64,000 nucleotides of DNA. Origin: an uncultured Sulfitobacter sp. (GTDB lineage: Bacteria > Pseudomonadota > Alphaproteobacteria > Rhodobacterales > Rhodobacteraceae). The DNA is taken from assembly GCA_947502265.1 (NCBI GenBank), contig CANMZB010000008.1, positions 62,001 through 126,000 of the forward strand, given 5' to 3'. The position numbers and the translations under genes are program-made. The notes beneath the pieces were generated by a model that searched no databases, was not told where the DNA came from, and worked only from the letters and a program-made list of their open reading frames with translations. Of the stretch, positions 8,689 to 17,160 are shown in pieces. The number at the start of each line of letters is the position of its first letter. Within the stretch, counting starts at the first letter, position 1.

Positions 8689-9876
8689 TCAGCGGGTAAG
8701 TGTTTTCATGCCCCGCGACAGCCCTTCGAGCGTCATCGGCACCATCGCCTCTTCCCCGAAAATTTCTTGCACCATCTTGATGGACTGGGTGTAGGGCCAG
8801 TATTTCTCGGGGATCGGGTTGATCCACAGAGTACTTTTCCACTGATCGCGTGCCCGACCCAGCCATGTGGCGCCGCTTTCGGGGTTCCAATGCTCGCTTG
8901 CGCCGCCGGGATAGGCGATCTCGTAGGGCGACATCGAAGCATCGCCCACAAAGATACAGCGGTAATCCGGCCCGTATGTTCGCAGGATTTCTTGTGTGGG
9001 GGTCTGCGCTTCCCAACGGCGGCGGTTGTCGCGCCAAACGCCTTCATAAAGACAGTTATGGAAGTAAAAATACTCCATATGCTTGAATTCGGTGCGCGCG
9101 GCGGAAAACAGTTCTTCGACCACCTTAACATGCGGGTCCATCGAACCGCCGACATCGAGAAACAGCAGCACTTTGACGGCATTGCGCCGCTCGGGGCGGG
9201 TTTTCACATCGAGATAGCCGTGCTCGGCAGTGGAGCGGATGGTGCCGCCCAGATCAAGCTCTTCCTGAGCGCCGTCGCGCGCCCAGCGGCGCAGGCGTTT
9301 CAGCGCCACCTTGATGTTGCGCGTCCCCAACTCGACCGTGTCGTCAAGGTTGCGGAACTCACGCTTGTCCCACACCTTGACCGCCTTTTGATGGCGCGAT
9401 TTGTCCTGCCCGATTCGCACCCCTTCGGGGTTGTAGCCATAAGCGCCAAAAGGCGAGGTACCGCCCGTACCAATCCATTTGCTACCGCCTTGGTGGCGTT
9501 TTTCCTGCTCGCTGAGCCGCTTTTTCAGCATCTCCATCAGCTTTTCAAAGCCGCCCGCCGCTTCGATCTCGGCTTTTTCCTCCTCGCTCAGATGCTTTTC
9601 CGACATCTTCTCAAGCCATTCGCGCGGGATTTCGACCGCCTCCAGCACTTCTTCGGCCGAGATACTCTCAAGCCCGGAAAAGGTGGCGGCAAAGGCCTGG
9701 TCAAACTTGTCGATGTTACGCTCGTCTTTCACCATCGAGACACGGGCCAGATAATAGAACGACTCGGTGTCATAGGTGGAAAGACCGGCGGCCATACCAT
9801 CAAGAAATGCAAGGAATTCCCGCATCGAAACGGGAACTTTGTGTGCGCGCAGTTGCTCAAAGAAGGGAAGAAACAT
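8689..9876 (-). CDS. VWA domain (CoxE-like) protein
   Basis: A 395-residue cytoplasmic protein. The N-terminal half (1-230) is helical and charged, and the C-terminal half is a von Willebrand factor A domain. The metal-ion site reads LFLDVGGSMD at about 238-247, with glycine replacing the usual first serine of DxSxS, as seen in this CoxE-like subgroup. VWA proteins of this type act with MoxR AAA+ ATPases, as chaperone-like pairs that insert cofactors or remodel complexes. A MoxR gene lies about 2 kb upstream on the same strand. The start codon overlaps the stop of the 55-residue gene (TGATG). Confidence 0.88.
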   Translation of the reverse strand: MFLPFFEQLRAHKVPVSMREFLAFLDGMAAGLSTYDTESFYYLARVSMVKDERNIDKFDQAFAATFSGLESISAEEVLEAVEIPREWLEKMSEKHLSEEEKAEIEAAGGFEKLMEMLKKRLSEQEKRHQGGSKWIGTGGTSPFGAYGYNPEGVRIGQDKSRHQKAVKVWDKREFRNLDDTVELGTRNIKVALKRLRRWARDGAQEELDLGGTIRSTAEHGYLDVKTRPERRNAVKVLLFLDVGGSMDPHVKVVEELFSAARTEFKHMEYFYFHNCLYEGVWRDNRRRWEAQTPTQEILRTYGPDYRCIFVGDASMSPYEIAYPGGASEHWNPESGATWLGRARDQWKSTLWINPIPEKYWPYTQSIKMVQEIFGEEAMVPMTLEGLSRGMKTLTR

Positions 9877-10043
9877 CAGGCTGTCATCCGGTCGATAATT
9901 ACAGTGGCGAACATGCCCAGAATCAGGAAGGCCATGCCGTATCCTGCTGCGTATTGCGCGATGTCCTTGCGGTTGCCGTGGCGTTTTTTCGCGGTCATCG
10001 CGCCCACGATCGCGCCAATGATGGCAGCTCCTATCACAATCAT
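9876..10043 (-). CDS. 55-residue small membrane protein
   Basis: A short gene reading MIVIGAAIIGAIVGAMTAKK, a basic HGNRK stretch, and AGYGMAFLILGMFATVIIDR before the stop. Two hydrophobic helices with a basic cytoplasmic loop between them suggest a hairpin inner-membrane protein. The stop overlaps the VWA start (TGATG) and the gene follows the DUF2927 lipoprotein by 27 bp, so it is almost surely part of one operon. Glycine and alanine dominate the first helix (a GxxxG-like pattern), so it may self-associate or pair with a partner. No function is known to me. Confidence 0.75.
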   Translation of the reverse strand: MIVIGAAIIGAIVGAMTAKKRHGNRKDIAQYAAGYGMAFLILGMFATVIIDRMTA

Positions 10044-10070
10044 AACGCAGCCCTTTTATTGCGCGGGCAT

Positions 10071-11429
10071 TTATTTCAGCGGGTTCAAAGACGCGATTTC
10101 GCGCAATTTGCCCCGCACAGCCCAATCAGAGCCAAATCCGTAGCGCGCCCATCCCAGACTGTCCAGACGTACGGCCTTGGCTTCTGATGTTCGATGCTCC
10201 AGATCCAGTGCCTCTGCGCGCAGCAGCAAGAGCGTGGAAAGCAGCGCGGCGTTCTCGTTCAGATGCGCCGTCTGGATATGCGGGCGCACCAGCGTTATCG
10301 CATACTCTCCCCGACCTTTGCTGATTGCATAGCCCGCAAGCTGGGCCGCGACATAAGCGCGGTGCAGGTCTGTGCCGGGGGTCGCATCATAATAGGCTTT
10401 CGCGGTGAGAAAATGTTGCTGTGCCGTGTCGGGGTCGCGATTCTGGAGAACCCGTCCCATGGCATAATGGGCAAACGCGCGGCGATGATCGTTCCATTGC
10501 ATCAGGCCGGAAATCCGCACCGCTTCTGCGGCACCTTCGATGCGTTGCGCGTGGGTGGAGGCCGGACCCAAAGCCGTCTCGATGGCCGTTTTCCATTGCT
10601 TCGGGGTGCGTGTCGAGAATTGTGCCGATGCCACTTCGCCGCGCGGGTTGATCCGGCGCAGGATGGCGGGCAGGGCGGCCGCGACCTGACCGCGCGACAT
10701 GCCATTGCGCAGCTCGGGCGAATAATAGGTGCGCAGCATCAACATATCAAAACCGGTGAGGACCGTATGTACGTTGTCGTCGTTAAAGACGGAATCAGGC
10801 AATCTGTAGAGATCGTTCAGCGGCCCGAGCGCCTGTGCCAGTTCTTCGTGCAGGCAGTCGCGGATTTCTTGCGGGGCCGCGTCATTGGGCAGAAATATCG
10901 CAAGCTTCGTGCGTTCGCGCAGGCGCGACCAGCTGGTTTTCTTGCTGCGCCGCGCTTTGCGGTATTCGGCCAGCGTGCTGACGTTCGGGGCAACAAAACA
11001 GGCGGCTTGCGGTAAAAGCTTGCGGATGTCGCTACGCGGCACGGCATTGATGGTGATATTGGCCGGACCTGCACCGGTTTGCGAGATGTCGATTCGCGCC
11101 TCCGCACGCAGTCGCGACACCAGACGGTTCAAATCATACTGAAGCGATGCAGGCGCATTTCCATTGATTGCCACAGTGACCGGCCCTTCAAAGCGGGTAA
11201 AAACCGGCAGATTCCGCCCGCTTTCCAGTTTGAAAGAAAGTTCGATAAAGTCGAGCGCCAGATCGTTGTTGGCGCGCACCGGACCACGCGGAACGGCGGA
11301 CGCGAATACTTTGGCCGGTGGCAGTGACGAGTCTGCAAACGATACTCCCCGCGAAACTTCGCCTCCGGTTGTGGGGGTGCAGGCATTGAGTGCCATGGAC
11401 AGCACAAGCGCGATACGGGCCGTTTTCAT
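10071..11429 (-). CDS. DUF2927 lipoprotein
   Basis: A 452-residue secreted protein starting MKTARIALVLSMALNACTPT, which ends in a lipobox-like LNAC, so it is probably lipid-anchored. The middle (about 60-260) is the DUF2927 region, seen in Rhodobacterales; it includes the segment around EIRDCLHEELAQALG, a helix of the type found in metallopeptidase-like folds. The C-terminal 180 residues are helical and repeat-like (TPR-style A-x-Y patterns such as RRAFAHYAMGRVL). Its place between MoxR and VWA genes suggests a periplasmic partner of that ATPase module; this is inference from gene order. Confidence 0.75.
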   Translation of the reverse strand: MKTARIALVLSMALNACTPTTGGEVSRGVSFADSSLPPAKVFASAVPRGPVRANNDLALDFIELSFKLESGRNLPVFTRFEGPVTVAINGNAPASLQYDLNRLVSRLRAEARIDISQTGAGPANITINAVPRSDIRKLLPQAACFVAPNVSTLAEYRKARRSKKTSWSRLRERTKLAIFLPNDAAPQEIRDCLHEELAQALGPLNDLYRLPDSVFNDDNVHTVLTGFDMLMLRTYYSPELRNGMSRGQVAAALPAILRRINPRGEVASAQFSTRTPKQWKTAIETALGPASTHAQRIEGAAEAVRISGLMQWNDHRRAFAHYAMGRVLQNRDPDTAQQHFLTAKAYYDATPGTDLHRAYVAAQLAGYAISKGRGEYAITLVRPHIQTAHLNENAALLSTLLLLRAEALDLEHRTSEAKAVRLDSLGWARYGFGSDWAVRGKLREIASLNPLK

Positions 11430-11911
11430 GAATGTGATCCGATCGCGTAAACCACCGGAAAACAACGCGAAAGGCGCGTTGGTGCGGGGCGCACGGATCG
11501 TGCAATATACTTGTTCATAACCTGCCTGCCTGCCCTTTTGAGCTTCGATTGGAGATCTTTTCGCCTCCCATCCTGTTCACGGTAGGGAGCAATCAGGGCA
11601 TAATCGAGACAAATTTCCCCGATTGTGGCAACCTGTGGTTGGTGGACACAAAAAAAACACACTTAATCGGATCGCCGCGGCGGGCGTATGTGCGGGGCAG
11701 GGGGGCGTGCAAAAACAAAGGGGGAAGCCCCGGGTGTCAGGCCATCGGCAATGCACGCTGCGTTGCCCTGACCTTTTGGGACAGAAAAGTGGCACGCCCC
11801 CTACGATAGGGGCCGTGCCAGAGTGTGCGCTTATTAAACTTGAAACACCAATACCCTGCCACGGCCTCAACGCTCTCGTGGCATTGGCGACAACAGATGT
11901 CCCAGGTTAAA
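11430..11911. other. 482-bp non-coding stretch with a hairpin
   Basis: No convincing gene on either strand. A hairpin with arms GGCACGCCCC and GGGGCCGTGCC (one bulge) lies near 11792-11818, followed on the minus strand by the T-rich ACTTTTCTG. It is therefore a possible transcript end for the moxR gene upstream, and the segment closer to 11430 may hold the promoter of the DUF2927 operon. Confidence 0.4.
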
Positions 11912-12751
11912 TTAGCGTCCGCCGCGTGCCATGAAGGCCAGCCGCTCGAACAGATGCACGTCCTGCTCGTTTTTCAACAGCGCGCCGTGCAACTTGGGCA
12001 GCGCAGAGGCACCATTGGAGCTGAGGTCTTTGGCCTCCATATCTTCGGCCAGCAGCAGCTTGAGCCAGTCGATAACCTCGGAGGTTGACGGTTTTTTCTT
12101 CAGCCCTTGCTGGTCGCGAATGCCATAGAACTGGGTGAGCGCCGTGGTCAGCAACTCCTGTTTGATGCCGGGGTGGTGAACCTCGACGATTTTCTTGAGC
12201 GTGTCCATTTCGGGGAACTGGATGTAGTGAAAGAAGCAGCGGCGCAGGAACGCGTCTGGCAGCTCTTTTTCGTTATTCGAGGTGATGATGACGATGGGGC
12301 GAACCTTTGCCTTGACCGTCTCGCCGGTCTCGTAAACGTAAAACTCCATTTTATCGAGTTCTTGCAACAGATCGTTGGGGAATTCGATGTCGGCCTTGTC
12401 GATCTCGTCGATCAGCAGGACGACTTTCTCCTCAGCCTCGAAAGCCTGCCACAGCTTGCCCTTACGGATGTAGTTTTTCACATCATGTACACGCTCGTCG
12501 CCCAACTGGCTGTCGCGCAGGCGGCTGACGGCATCGTATTCGTACAGACCCTGCTGCGCGCGAGTGGTGGATTTGATGTTCCACTCGATCATCGGCAACC
12601 CGAGAGCGGCGGAGACCTGACGCGCGAGTTCGGTTTTGCCGGTGCCGGGTTCGCCCTTCACCAGCAGCGGGCGCTCCAGTTGCACCGCCGCGTTTACTGC
12701 GATCTTGAGATCATCTGTTGCGACGTAATCCGCCGTCCCCTGAAATTTCAT
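11912..12751 (-). CDS. MoxR family AAA+ ATPase
   Basis: A 279-residue AAA+ ATPase. The Walker A motif GEPGTGKT is at 33-40 and the Walker B motif VVLLIDEID at about 110-118; sensor and arginine-finger regions follow (IITSNNEKELPDAFLRRC). MoxR proteins are chaperone-like ATPases that usually work with a VWA protein to activate metalloenzymes or remodel complexes. The VWA partner is present 2 kb downstream, and the DUF2927 and 55-residue genes lie between. The chosen start MKFQGTADYVATDD is the conserved one; an upstream ATG would add 22 residues without homology. Confidence 0.93.
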   Translation of the reverse strand: MKFQGTADYVATDDLKIAVNAAVQLERPLLVKGEPGTGKTELARQVSAALGLPMIEWNIKSTTRAQQGLYEYDAVSRLRDSQLGDERVHDVKNYIRKGKLWQAFEAEEKVVLLIDEIDKADIEFPNDLLQELDKMEFYVYETGETVKAKVRPIVIITSNNEKELPDAFLRRCFFHYIQFPEMDTLKKIVEVHHPGIKQELLTTALTQFYGIRDQQGLKKKPSTSEVIDWLKLLLAEDMEAKDLSSNGASALPKLHGALLKNEQDVHLFERLAFMARGGR

Positions 12752-12919
12752 CTGTCTGTTAACCTTCTGAGCCAAGTTTCTGTTTCTTCGGGGAATCATC
12801 ATAGCGTATGATTGCATAGTGACAATCGCTGACCTGTTCTATAGACCCCGCCGCAGGGAAGTATCGGCAAGGAGACATCCATCGTGACAGTGGTAAATTC
12901 CGTTGAGAGGATGGAACAT

Positions 12920-13342
12920 ATGAAGCAGGAAGCTTTTTTACCGGATGATTACCGTCCGGTCGAGAGTGAACCGTTCATGAACGAGCGGCAGGTTGAATAT
13001 TTTCGACGCAAATTGCTTAATTGGAAGGCAGAATTGCTGGTCGGGAGTCGCGACACTATCGAAACGCTTCAGGATGGCACGCGCAACATTCCGGACGTAA
13101 CGGATCGCGCCTCCGAAGAGACAGATCGCGCACTTGAGTTGCGCACACGCGATCGCGCGCGAAAGCTGGTGTCCAAGATCGACGCCGCTCTGCGCAGGAT
13201 CGAGGAGGGCGAATTCGGCTACTGCTCGGTGACCGGCGATCCGATCTCGCTCAAACGCCTGGACGCGCGGCCCATCGCCACGATGAGCCTTGAAGCGCAA
13301 GAGCGTCATGAGCGCCGCGAAAAAGTTCACCGCGACGATTGA
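12920..13342 (+). CDS. dksA: DksA/TraR-family RNA polymerase-binding regulator
   Basis: A 140-residue protein. Residues 20-95 are a helical hairpin, with the tip motif D59-x-x-D62-x-A64 within PDVTDRASEET matching the DxxDxA tip with which DksA reaches into the RNA polymerase secondary channel. The C-terminal zinc finger is degenerate: only C102 (YCSVTGDPIS) remains of the four cysteines. This form is known in Rhodobacter, where it still works like E. coli DksA with ppGpp. GAGAGG lies 9 bases before the chosen ATG; a start 12 codons earlier is possible. Confidence 0.92.
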   Translation: MKQEAFLPDDYRPVESEPFMNERQVEYFRRKLLNWKAELLVGSRDTIETLQDGTRNIPDVTDRASEETDRALELRTRDRARKLVSKIDAALRRIEEGEFGYCSVTGDPISLKRLDARPIATMSLEAQERHERREKVHRDD

Positions 13343-13415
13343 AACTGCCGCGCTCGGAGAAATCTTGCTGACGTTTCGTTCAAGCCTCATTGACCTCAAG
13401 CGTCTGATCAATATG

Positions 13416-13445
13416 AAACGCCGTAGCGCCCGCTGCGGCGTTTTT
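13416..13445 (+). terminator. Intrinsic terminator after dksA
   Basis: A 12-bp stem (AAACGCCGTAGC / GCTGCGGCGTTT, one G-T pair) with a GCCC loop and a run of T. It ends 18 bp before the next gene, so dksA and the monooxygenase are separate units or linked only by read-through. Confidence 0.9.
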
Positions 13446-13463
13446 ATGTGACAGGAGAGCCCC

Positions 13464-14639
13464 ATGGGATTGAGCAATGCGATCGTTATCGGGGCCGGCA
13501 TCGGAGGGCTGGCCAGTGCCATTGCCCTGGCGCGGCGCGGGGCGGCGGTGACGGTACTTGAACAGGCCGAGACCATTCGCGAGGTGGGCGCAGGGCTCCA
13601 GATCAGCCCCAACGGACTTGCGGTTCTGCGCGCATTGGGGGTGCAGCGGCGTTTGCTTGAACGCGGTGCCGTGCGCGCCCGCGCCGTTGTGTTGCGGGCG
13701 CATGATGCTGCGGACGACGTGGCGCGGTTGGATCTGACGCGTTTGCCCGAAGCGCAAACCTATCTGTTCGCGCATCGCGCCGATCTGATCGACGTGCTGG
13801 CGCAGGCCGCGCGCGAGGCCAATGTCAGCTTCGAATTGGGGGCCGAGGTCACATCCATCACCCCCGGTCCGTTGCCGCAGATCGGTCTGGCAGATGGCAG
13901 CACCCGTCAGGCGGAACTGATTGTGGGGGCCGATGGTATTCACTCGCGGGCGCGCACGGCGCTAAATGGTGCGGATGATGCATTCTTCACCCATCAGGTC
14001 GCATGGCGCGCGACCGTGCCAAACACCATGGGGCATCCGGATGTGGCGATGGTCACGATGGGGCCGGGACGGCATCTGGTCAGCTATCCGTTGCGCGGCG
14101 GCAAATTGGTCAATCTGGTTGCCGTGGAAGAGCGCGAAAGCTGGGCTGGCGAGGGGTGGAATCACGCCGATGATCCGGCCAACTTGCGCGCGGCGTTTAA
14201 GGATTTTACCGGCATGGCCGCCGACATTATCACTGCGGTGGATGCCCCGACGCTCTGGGGGTTGCACCGTCATCCGGTTGCCCCTGTCTGGCAGTCGCAA
14301 GGCGTGGCTCTTCTGGGCGATGCGGCACATCCGACGCTGCCGTTTCTGGCACAGGGCGCAAACATGGCGCTTGAGGATGCTTGGGTGCTTGCGCGCGCGG
14401 TCGCACAAGACGGCGTAGACGCGCTGCAAACCTATCAACGCGCCCGCGTGCCGCGCGTGACCCGTGTGATCAAAGCCGCCGAGAACAACGCGTGGCGCTA
14501 TCATCTGAAACCCGGACCCGTCCGCCTTGCCGCACATGCCGCGTTGCGGTTGGGAAGCAGGGTCGCGCCGGGCCGGATGCTCGGCGCGTTTGACTGGATT
14601 TATGGCGAGGACGTGACCGGCGGTGCCAAGCTTTCCTGA
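13464..14639 (+). CDS. FAD-dependent aromatic-ring monooxygenase (salicylate hydroxylase-like)
   Basis: A 391-residue flavoprotein of the class A monooxygenase family (UbiH/NahG-like). The FAD-binding GAGIGGLASAIALARRGA is at residues 10-27. An LIVGADGIHSRAR segment lies near 153-165, and the GDAAHPTLPFLAQGANMALE motif, which binds the FAD ribityl chain, starts near 285. These enzymes hydroxylate aromatic acids using NAD(P)H and oxygen. Similarity is closest, by eye, to salicylate hydroxylase-type proteins, but the substrate is not proven. Its 3' end overlaps the convergent cyclodeaminase gene by 40 bp. Confidence 0.85.
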   Translation: MGLSNAIVIGAGIGGLASAIALARRGAAVTVLEQAETIREVGAGLQISPNGLAVLRALGVQRRLLERGAVRARAVVLRAHDAADDVARLDLTRLPEAQTYLFAHRADLIDVLAQAAREANVSFELGAEVTSITPGPLPQIGLADGSTRQAELIVGADGIHSRARTALNGADDAFFTHQVAWRATVPNTMGHPDVAMVTMGPGRHLVSYPLRGGKLVNLVAVEERESWAGEGWNHADDPANLRAAFKDFTGMAADIITAVDAPTLWGLHRHPVAPVWQSQGVALLGDAAHPTLPFLAQGANMALEDAWVLARAVAQDGVDALQTYQRARVPRVTRVIKAAENNAWRYHLKPGPVRLAAHAALRLGSRVAPGRMLGAFDWIYGEDVTGGAKLS

Positions 14640-15679
14640 CTTGCGCGCTGCACCATCCCGAACAGATCGCGAGGATCATCGGGATCGGCCAGCATGTCGA
14701 GCAGGGCAAAGAAATCGGTTCCCTTGACCGCGTCCCGCACATAACAAAGCGCCGAGAAATCCTCGATCGCGAAGCCGACACTGTCGAACAACGTGATCTG
14801 GCGCGCGTCTGTGCGCCCCTTCGCCGCACCTGTCAGCACTTCCCAGAATTCGGTGACGGGATGATCGGGGTCCAATTGCTGTATTTCGCCCTCAATGCGG
14901 GTCTGTTCGGGGTATTCCACAAAGATCTGCGCGCGATTCAGGATTGCGGGGGCAAGCTCGGTCTTGCCGGGGCAGTCACCGCCGATGGCGTTGATGTGGA
15001 CACCCGCGCCAACCATATTGTCCGTCAAGATGGTGGCGTACTGCTTGTCCGCCGTGCAGGTGGTGATGATCTGCGCGCCCAGAATGGCCTCTTCGGCAGT
15101 TTTGCAGCGCACCACCTTCAGGCCATGCCCCTCAAGGTTTGCGGCGCATTTTTCGGTCGCGGCGGGATCAACGTCATAAAGACGCACCTCGTTCACACCA
15201 ACAACCGCTTTCATCGCAAGGCTTTGGAACTCGGACTGCGCACCATTGCCGATCATCGCCATCACACGGCTGTCTTTGGGGGCTAACACCCGTGCAACCA
15301 ACGCCGAAGTCGCCGCGGTGCGCAGTGCGGTAAGAATCGTCATCTCGGAAAACAGTACCGGATATCCGGTGGCCACGTCCGCCAGCAGGCCAAAGGCCGT
15401 CACGGTCTGCAAACCGCCCTTGGTGTTGGCTGGATGCCCGTTGACGTATTTGAAGCCATAGACCTCACCATCCGAGGTCGGCATCAGTTCGATCACGCCA
15501 ACGTCGGAATGGCTGGCCACCCGTGGGGTCTTGTCAAACAACGGCCAGCGCCGGAAATCGGCCTCGATCCGGTCGGCAAGGCCGCGCAGCATCTCTTCAA
15601 TGCCGATGTGGTGGATAAGATGCATCATCTGTGCGACTGAAACATATGGCACAAGCGCCTTTTTCGAGGGTTTGGTCAT
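14600..15679 (-). CDS. ocd: Ornithine cyclodeaminase
   Basis: A 359-residue enzyme of the ornithine cyclodeaminase/mu-crystallin family, which converts ornithine to proline and ammonia with bound NAD. The Rossmann region around VMAMIGNGAQSEFQSLAM (about 145-162), the R-rich TALRTAATSALVA segment and the GGDCPGKTEL motif support this. AAGGA lies about 7 bases before the ATG. The gene follows arginase by 25 bp, so together they form an arginine to ornithine to proline route. The length is normal and nothing is broken. Confidence 0.92.
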   Translation of the reverse strand: MTKPSKKALVPYVSVAQMMHLIHHIGIEEMLRGLADRIEADFRRWPLFDKTPRVASHSDVGVIELMPTSDGEVYGFKYVNGHPANTKGGLQTVTAFGLLADVATGYPVLFSEMTILTALRTAATSALVARVLAPKDSRVMAMIGNGAQSEFQSLAMKAVVGVNEVRLYDVDPAATEKCAANLEGHGLKVVRCKTAEEAILGAQIITTCTADKQYATILTDNMVGAGVHINAIGGDCPGKTELAPAILNRAQIFVEYPEQTRIEGEIQQLDPDHPVTEFWEVLTGAAKGRTDARQITLFDSVGFAIEDFSALCYVRDAVKGTDFFALLDMLADPDDPRDLFGMVQRASQESLAPPVTSSP

Positions 15680-15704
15680 GGGAATATCCTTGTCATTCTG
15701 GCGA

Positions 15705-16625
15705 TCAGTAGGCACGTGTCGGGCGGTCAAAGACGTTGCGGCCAAGGCCGGACGCGGCAAGTTCGACCATCAGCAGGGCAGTCTGGCCACGGTTGTCCAG
15801 AAACGGGTTCAGCTCCACCAGATCAAGCGATGTCATCAGCCCGCTGTCATGCAGCATTTCCATCACCAGATGACCTTCGCGTACGGTCGCACCGCCCGGA
15901 ACGGTGGTACCGACGGCAGGGGCCACCGCCGGATCAAGGAAATCCACATCGAGCGAGACATGCAGCATGCCGCCCGCCGCCGCGACCTTGTCCAGAAAAA
16001 CGCCCAAGGGGCGGGCGATGCCGGTCTCGTCGATCTCGCGCATATCAACGCGGGTGATTGCGGTGTCCTGCAAGGCCGCGCGCTCTGCCGGATCGACCGA
16101 GCGCAGGCCGATCATCGCGATGTTTTCATACGGAACCGGCGCGGGCAGGGCGGGCCAGCCGTCAAATGCGCCGCGCCCGGTGAAATACCCCACCGGCGTG
16201 CCGTGCAGATTGCCGCTGTCTGTGCTGTCCAGCGTGTGAAAGTCGCTGTGCGCATCAAGCCAGAGCACAAAAAGAGGCCGGTTCTGGCGGGTGGCGTGGC
16301 GCATGGCCCCCAACACAGTACCGGCGGCCAGCGCGTGATCGCCGCCCATGGTGATTGGCAGCCCGTTGCGCAAGGCGGCTTCGGTGCTGTCGGCCAGCGC
16401 CTCGGTCCAGGCGATGGTTTCGGCCAACCGGTGCAGATTGGTCTGGATTGTCTCGGTAAAGGGGCGCGGGGTTATGTTGCCGCGATCTGTTACACTGTGG
16501 CCCAGATCCTCCAGCGCCTCTGCCAGACCGGCGGTGCGAAAGGCGTCCGGCCCCATCAAACAGCCACGACGGCGCTTGCCGCTATCCAGTGGTGCGCCTT
16601 GCAAAATACAGTGTCGCTTGCTCAT
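15705..16625 (-). CDS. rocF: Arginase
   Basis: A 306-residue enzyme that hydrolyses arginine to ornithine and urea. The metal-binding residues are visible: H97 in MGGDHALAAG, D124/H126/D128 in LWLDAHSDFH, and D226/D228 in SLDVDFLDP, the full binuclear manganese site. The length fits an arginase rather than an agmatinase, as does its pairing with ornithine cyclodeaminase. GAAGGACC lies just before the chosen ATG. It is the first gene of a two-gene unit and is read divergently from an Lrp-type regulator 109 bp away, which probably controls it. Confidence 0.93.
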   Translation of the reverse strand: MSKRHCILQGAPLDSGKRRRGCLMGPDAFRTAGLAEALEDLGHSVTDRGNITPRPFTETIQTNLHRLAETIAWTEALADSTEAALRNGLPITMGGDHALAAGTVLGAMRHATRQNRPLFVLWLDAHSDFHTLDSTDSGNLHGTPVGYFTGRGAFDGWPALPAPVPYENIAMIGLRSVDPAERAALQDTAITRVDMREIDETGIARPLGVFLDKVAAAGGMLHVSLDVDFLDPAVAPAVGTTVPGGATVREGHLVMEMLHDSGLMTSLDLVELNPFLDNRGQTALLMVELAASGLGRNVFDRPTRAY

Positions 16626-16672
16626 GTCCGGTCCTTCGTGTTGATCTGTGCTGGTTATAGATTGCGAATATG

Positions 16673-16686
16673 CGCTATGAATAGCG
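16673..16686. promoter_or_regulatory. Dyad in the arginase/Lrp divergent promoter region
   Basis: CGCTAT-GA-ATAGCG, a perfect 6-bp inverted repeat, with outer TTGC and GCAA flanks at about 16662 and 16688. It is placed midway between the two start codons and is a plausible Lrp-family binding site. Confidence 0.45.
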
Positions 16687-16734
16687 TGCAAAGTGATCAA
16701 TTCGGAGACGGATTATACAGATTGGAGAGTATAG

Positions 16735-17160
16735 GTGGACGATACGGACGAACGGATCATCGCAGCCCTGCGCCACGACGCGCGCGCGTCCTATTCCGAT
16801 CTAGCCGCACGGCTGGATCTGTCGCGCACCACAATTCGAACGCGCATTTCACAGTTGCAGATGCGCGGTGAGATTGTCGGCTTTTCGGTTGTCACCCGCG
16901 CGGATGTGGCGCGCGATCCGGTGCGCGGCATGATGATGATCGGCATCGAAGGGCGCGGCGCCGAGCGGATCAAGCGGCAACTTGCGCAGATGGCCGAACT
17001 GCGAGCCATCCATTCCACCAACGGGCGCTGGGATTTAATCGTCGAGATCGGGACAGCTACGCTGTCGGATTTCGATGCGGTGCTGGACCGTATTCGCCGT
17101 CTGGACGGGGTGATTTCAAGCGAGACGAGCCTACTGCTCAGCACCCGCAAATCCGGTTAA
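16735..17160 (+). CDS. Lrp/AsnC family transcriptional regulator
   Basis: A 141-residue regulator. The N-terminal winged helix-turn-helix (about 1-55: ASYSDLAARLDLSRTTIRTR) is followed by a C-terminal ligand-sensing domain (about 65-140). The start is GTG, with GGAG 8 bases upstream. Divergent orientation from the arginase-ornithine cyclodeaminase pair strongly suggests that it controls arginine/ornithine catabolism, as Lrp-type regulators commonly control the neighbouring amino acid catabolic operon. The effector is unknown. It overlaps the convergent DsbB gene by 4 bases. Confidence 0.9.
   Translation: MDDTDERIIAALRHDARASYSDLAARLDLSRTTIRTRISQLQMRGEIVGFSVVTRADVARDPVRGMMMIGIEGRGAERIKRQLAQMAELRAIHSTNGRWDLIVEIGTATLSDFDAVLDRIRRLDGVISSETSLLLSTRKSG

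Noticed and set aside
8377..10143. A 588-codon plus-strand frame over the VWA gene
   Set aside because: It covers OsmC and VWA genes that have clear motifs on the other strand. No start signal or domain supports it.
13343..13463. A 6S RNA gene upstream of the salicylate hydroxylase-like gene
   Set aside because: Only about 70 bp remain before a terminator, too short for 6S RNA.
15531..16871. A 446-codon plus-strand frame over arginase and the cyclodeaminase
   Set aside because: Both real enzymes with full active sites occupy the minus strand; the frame shows no recognisable protein.
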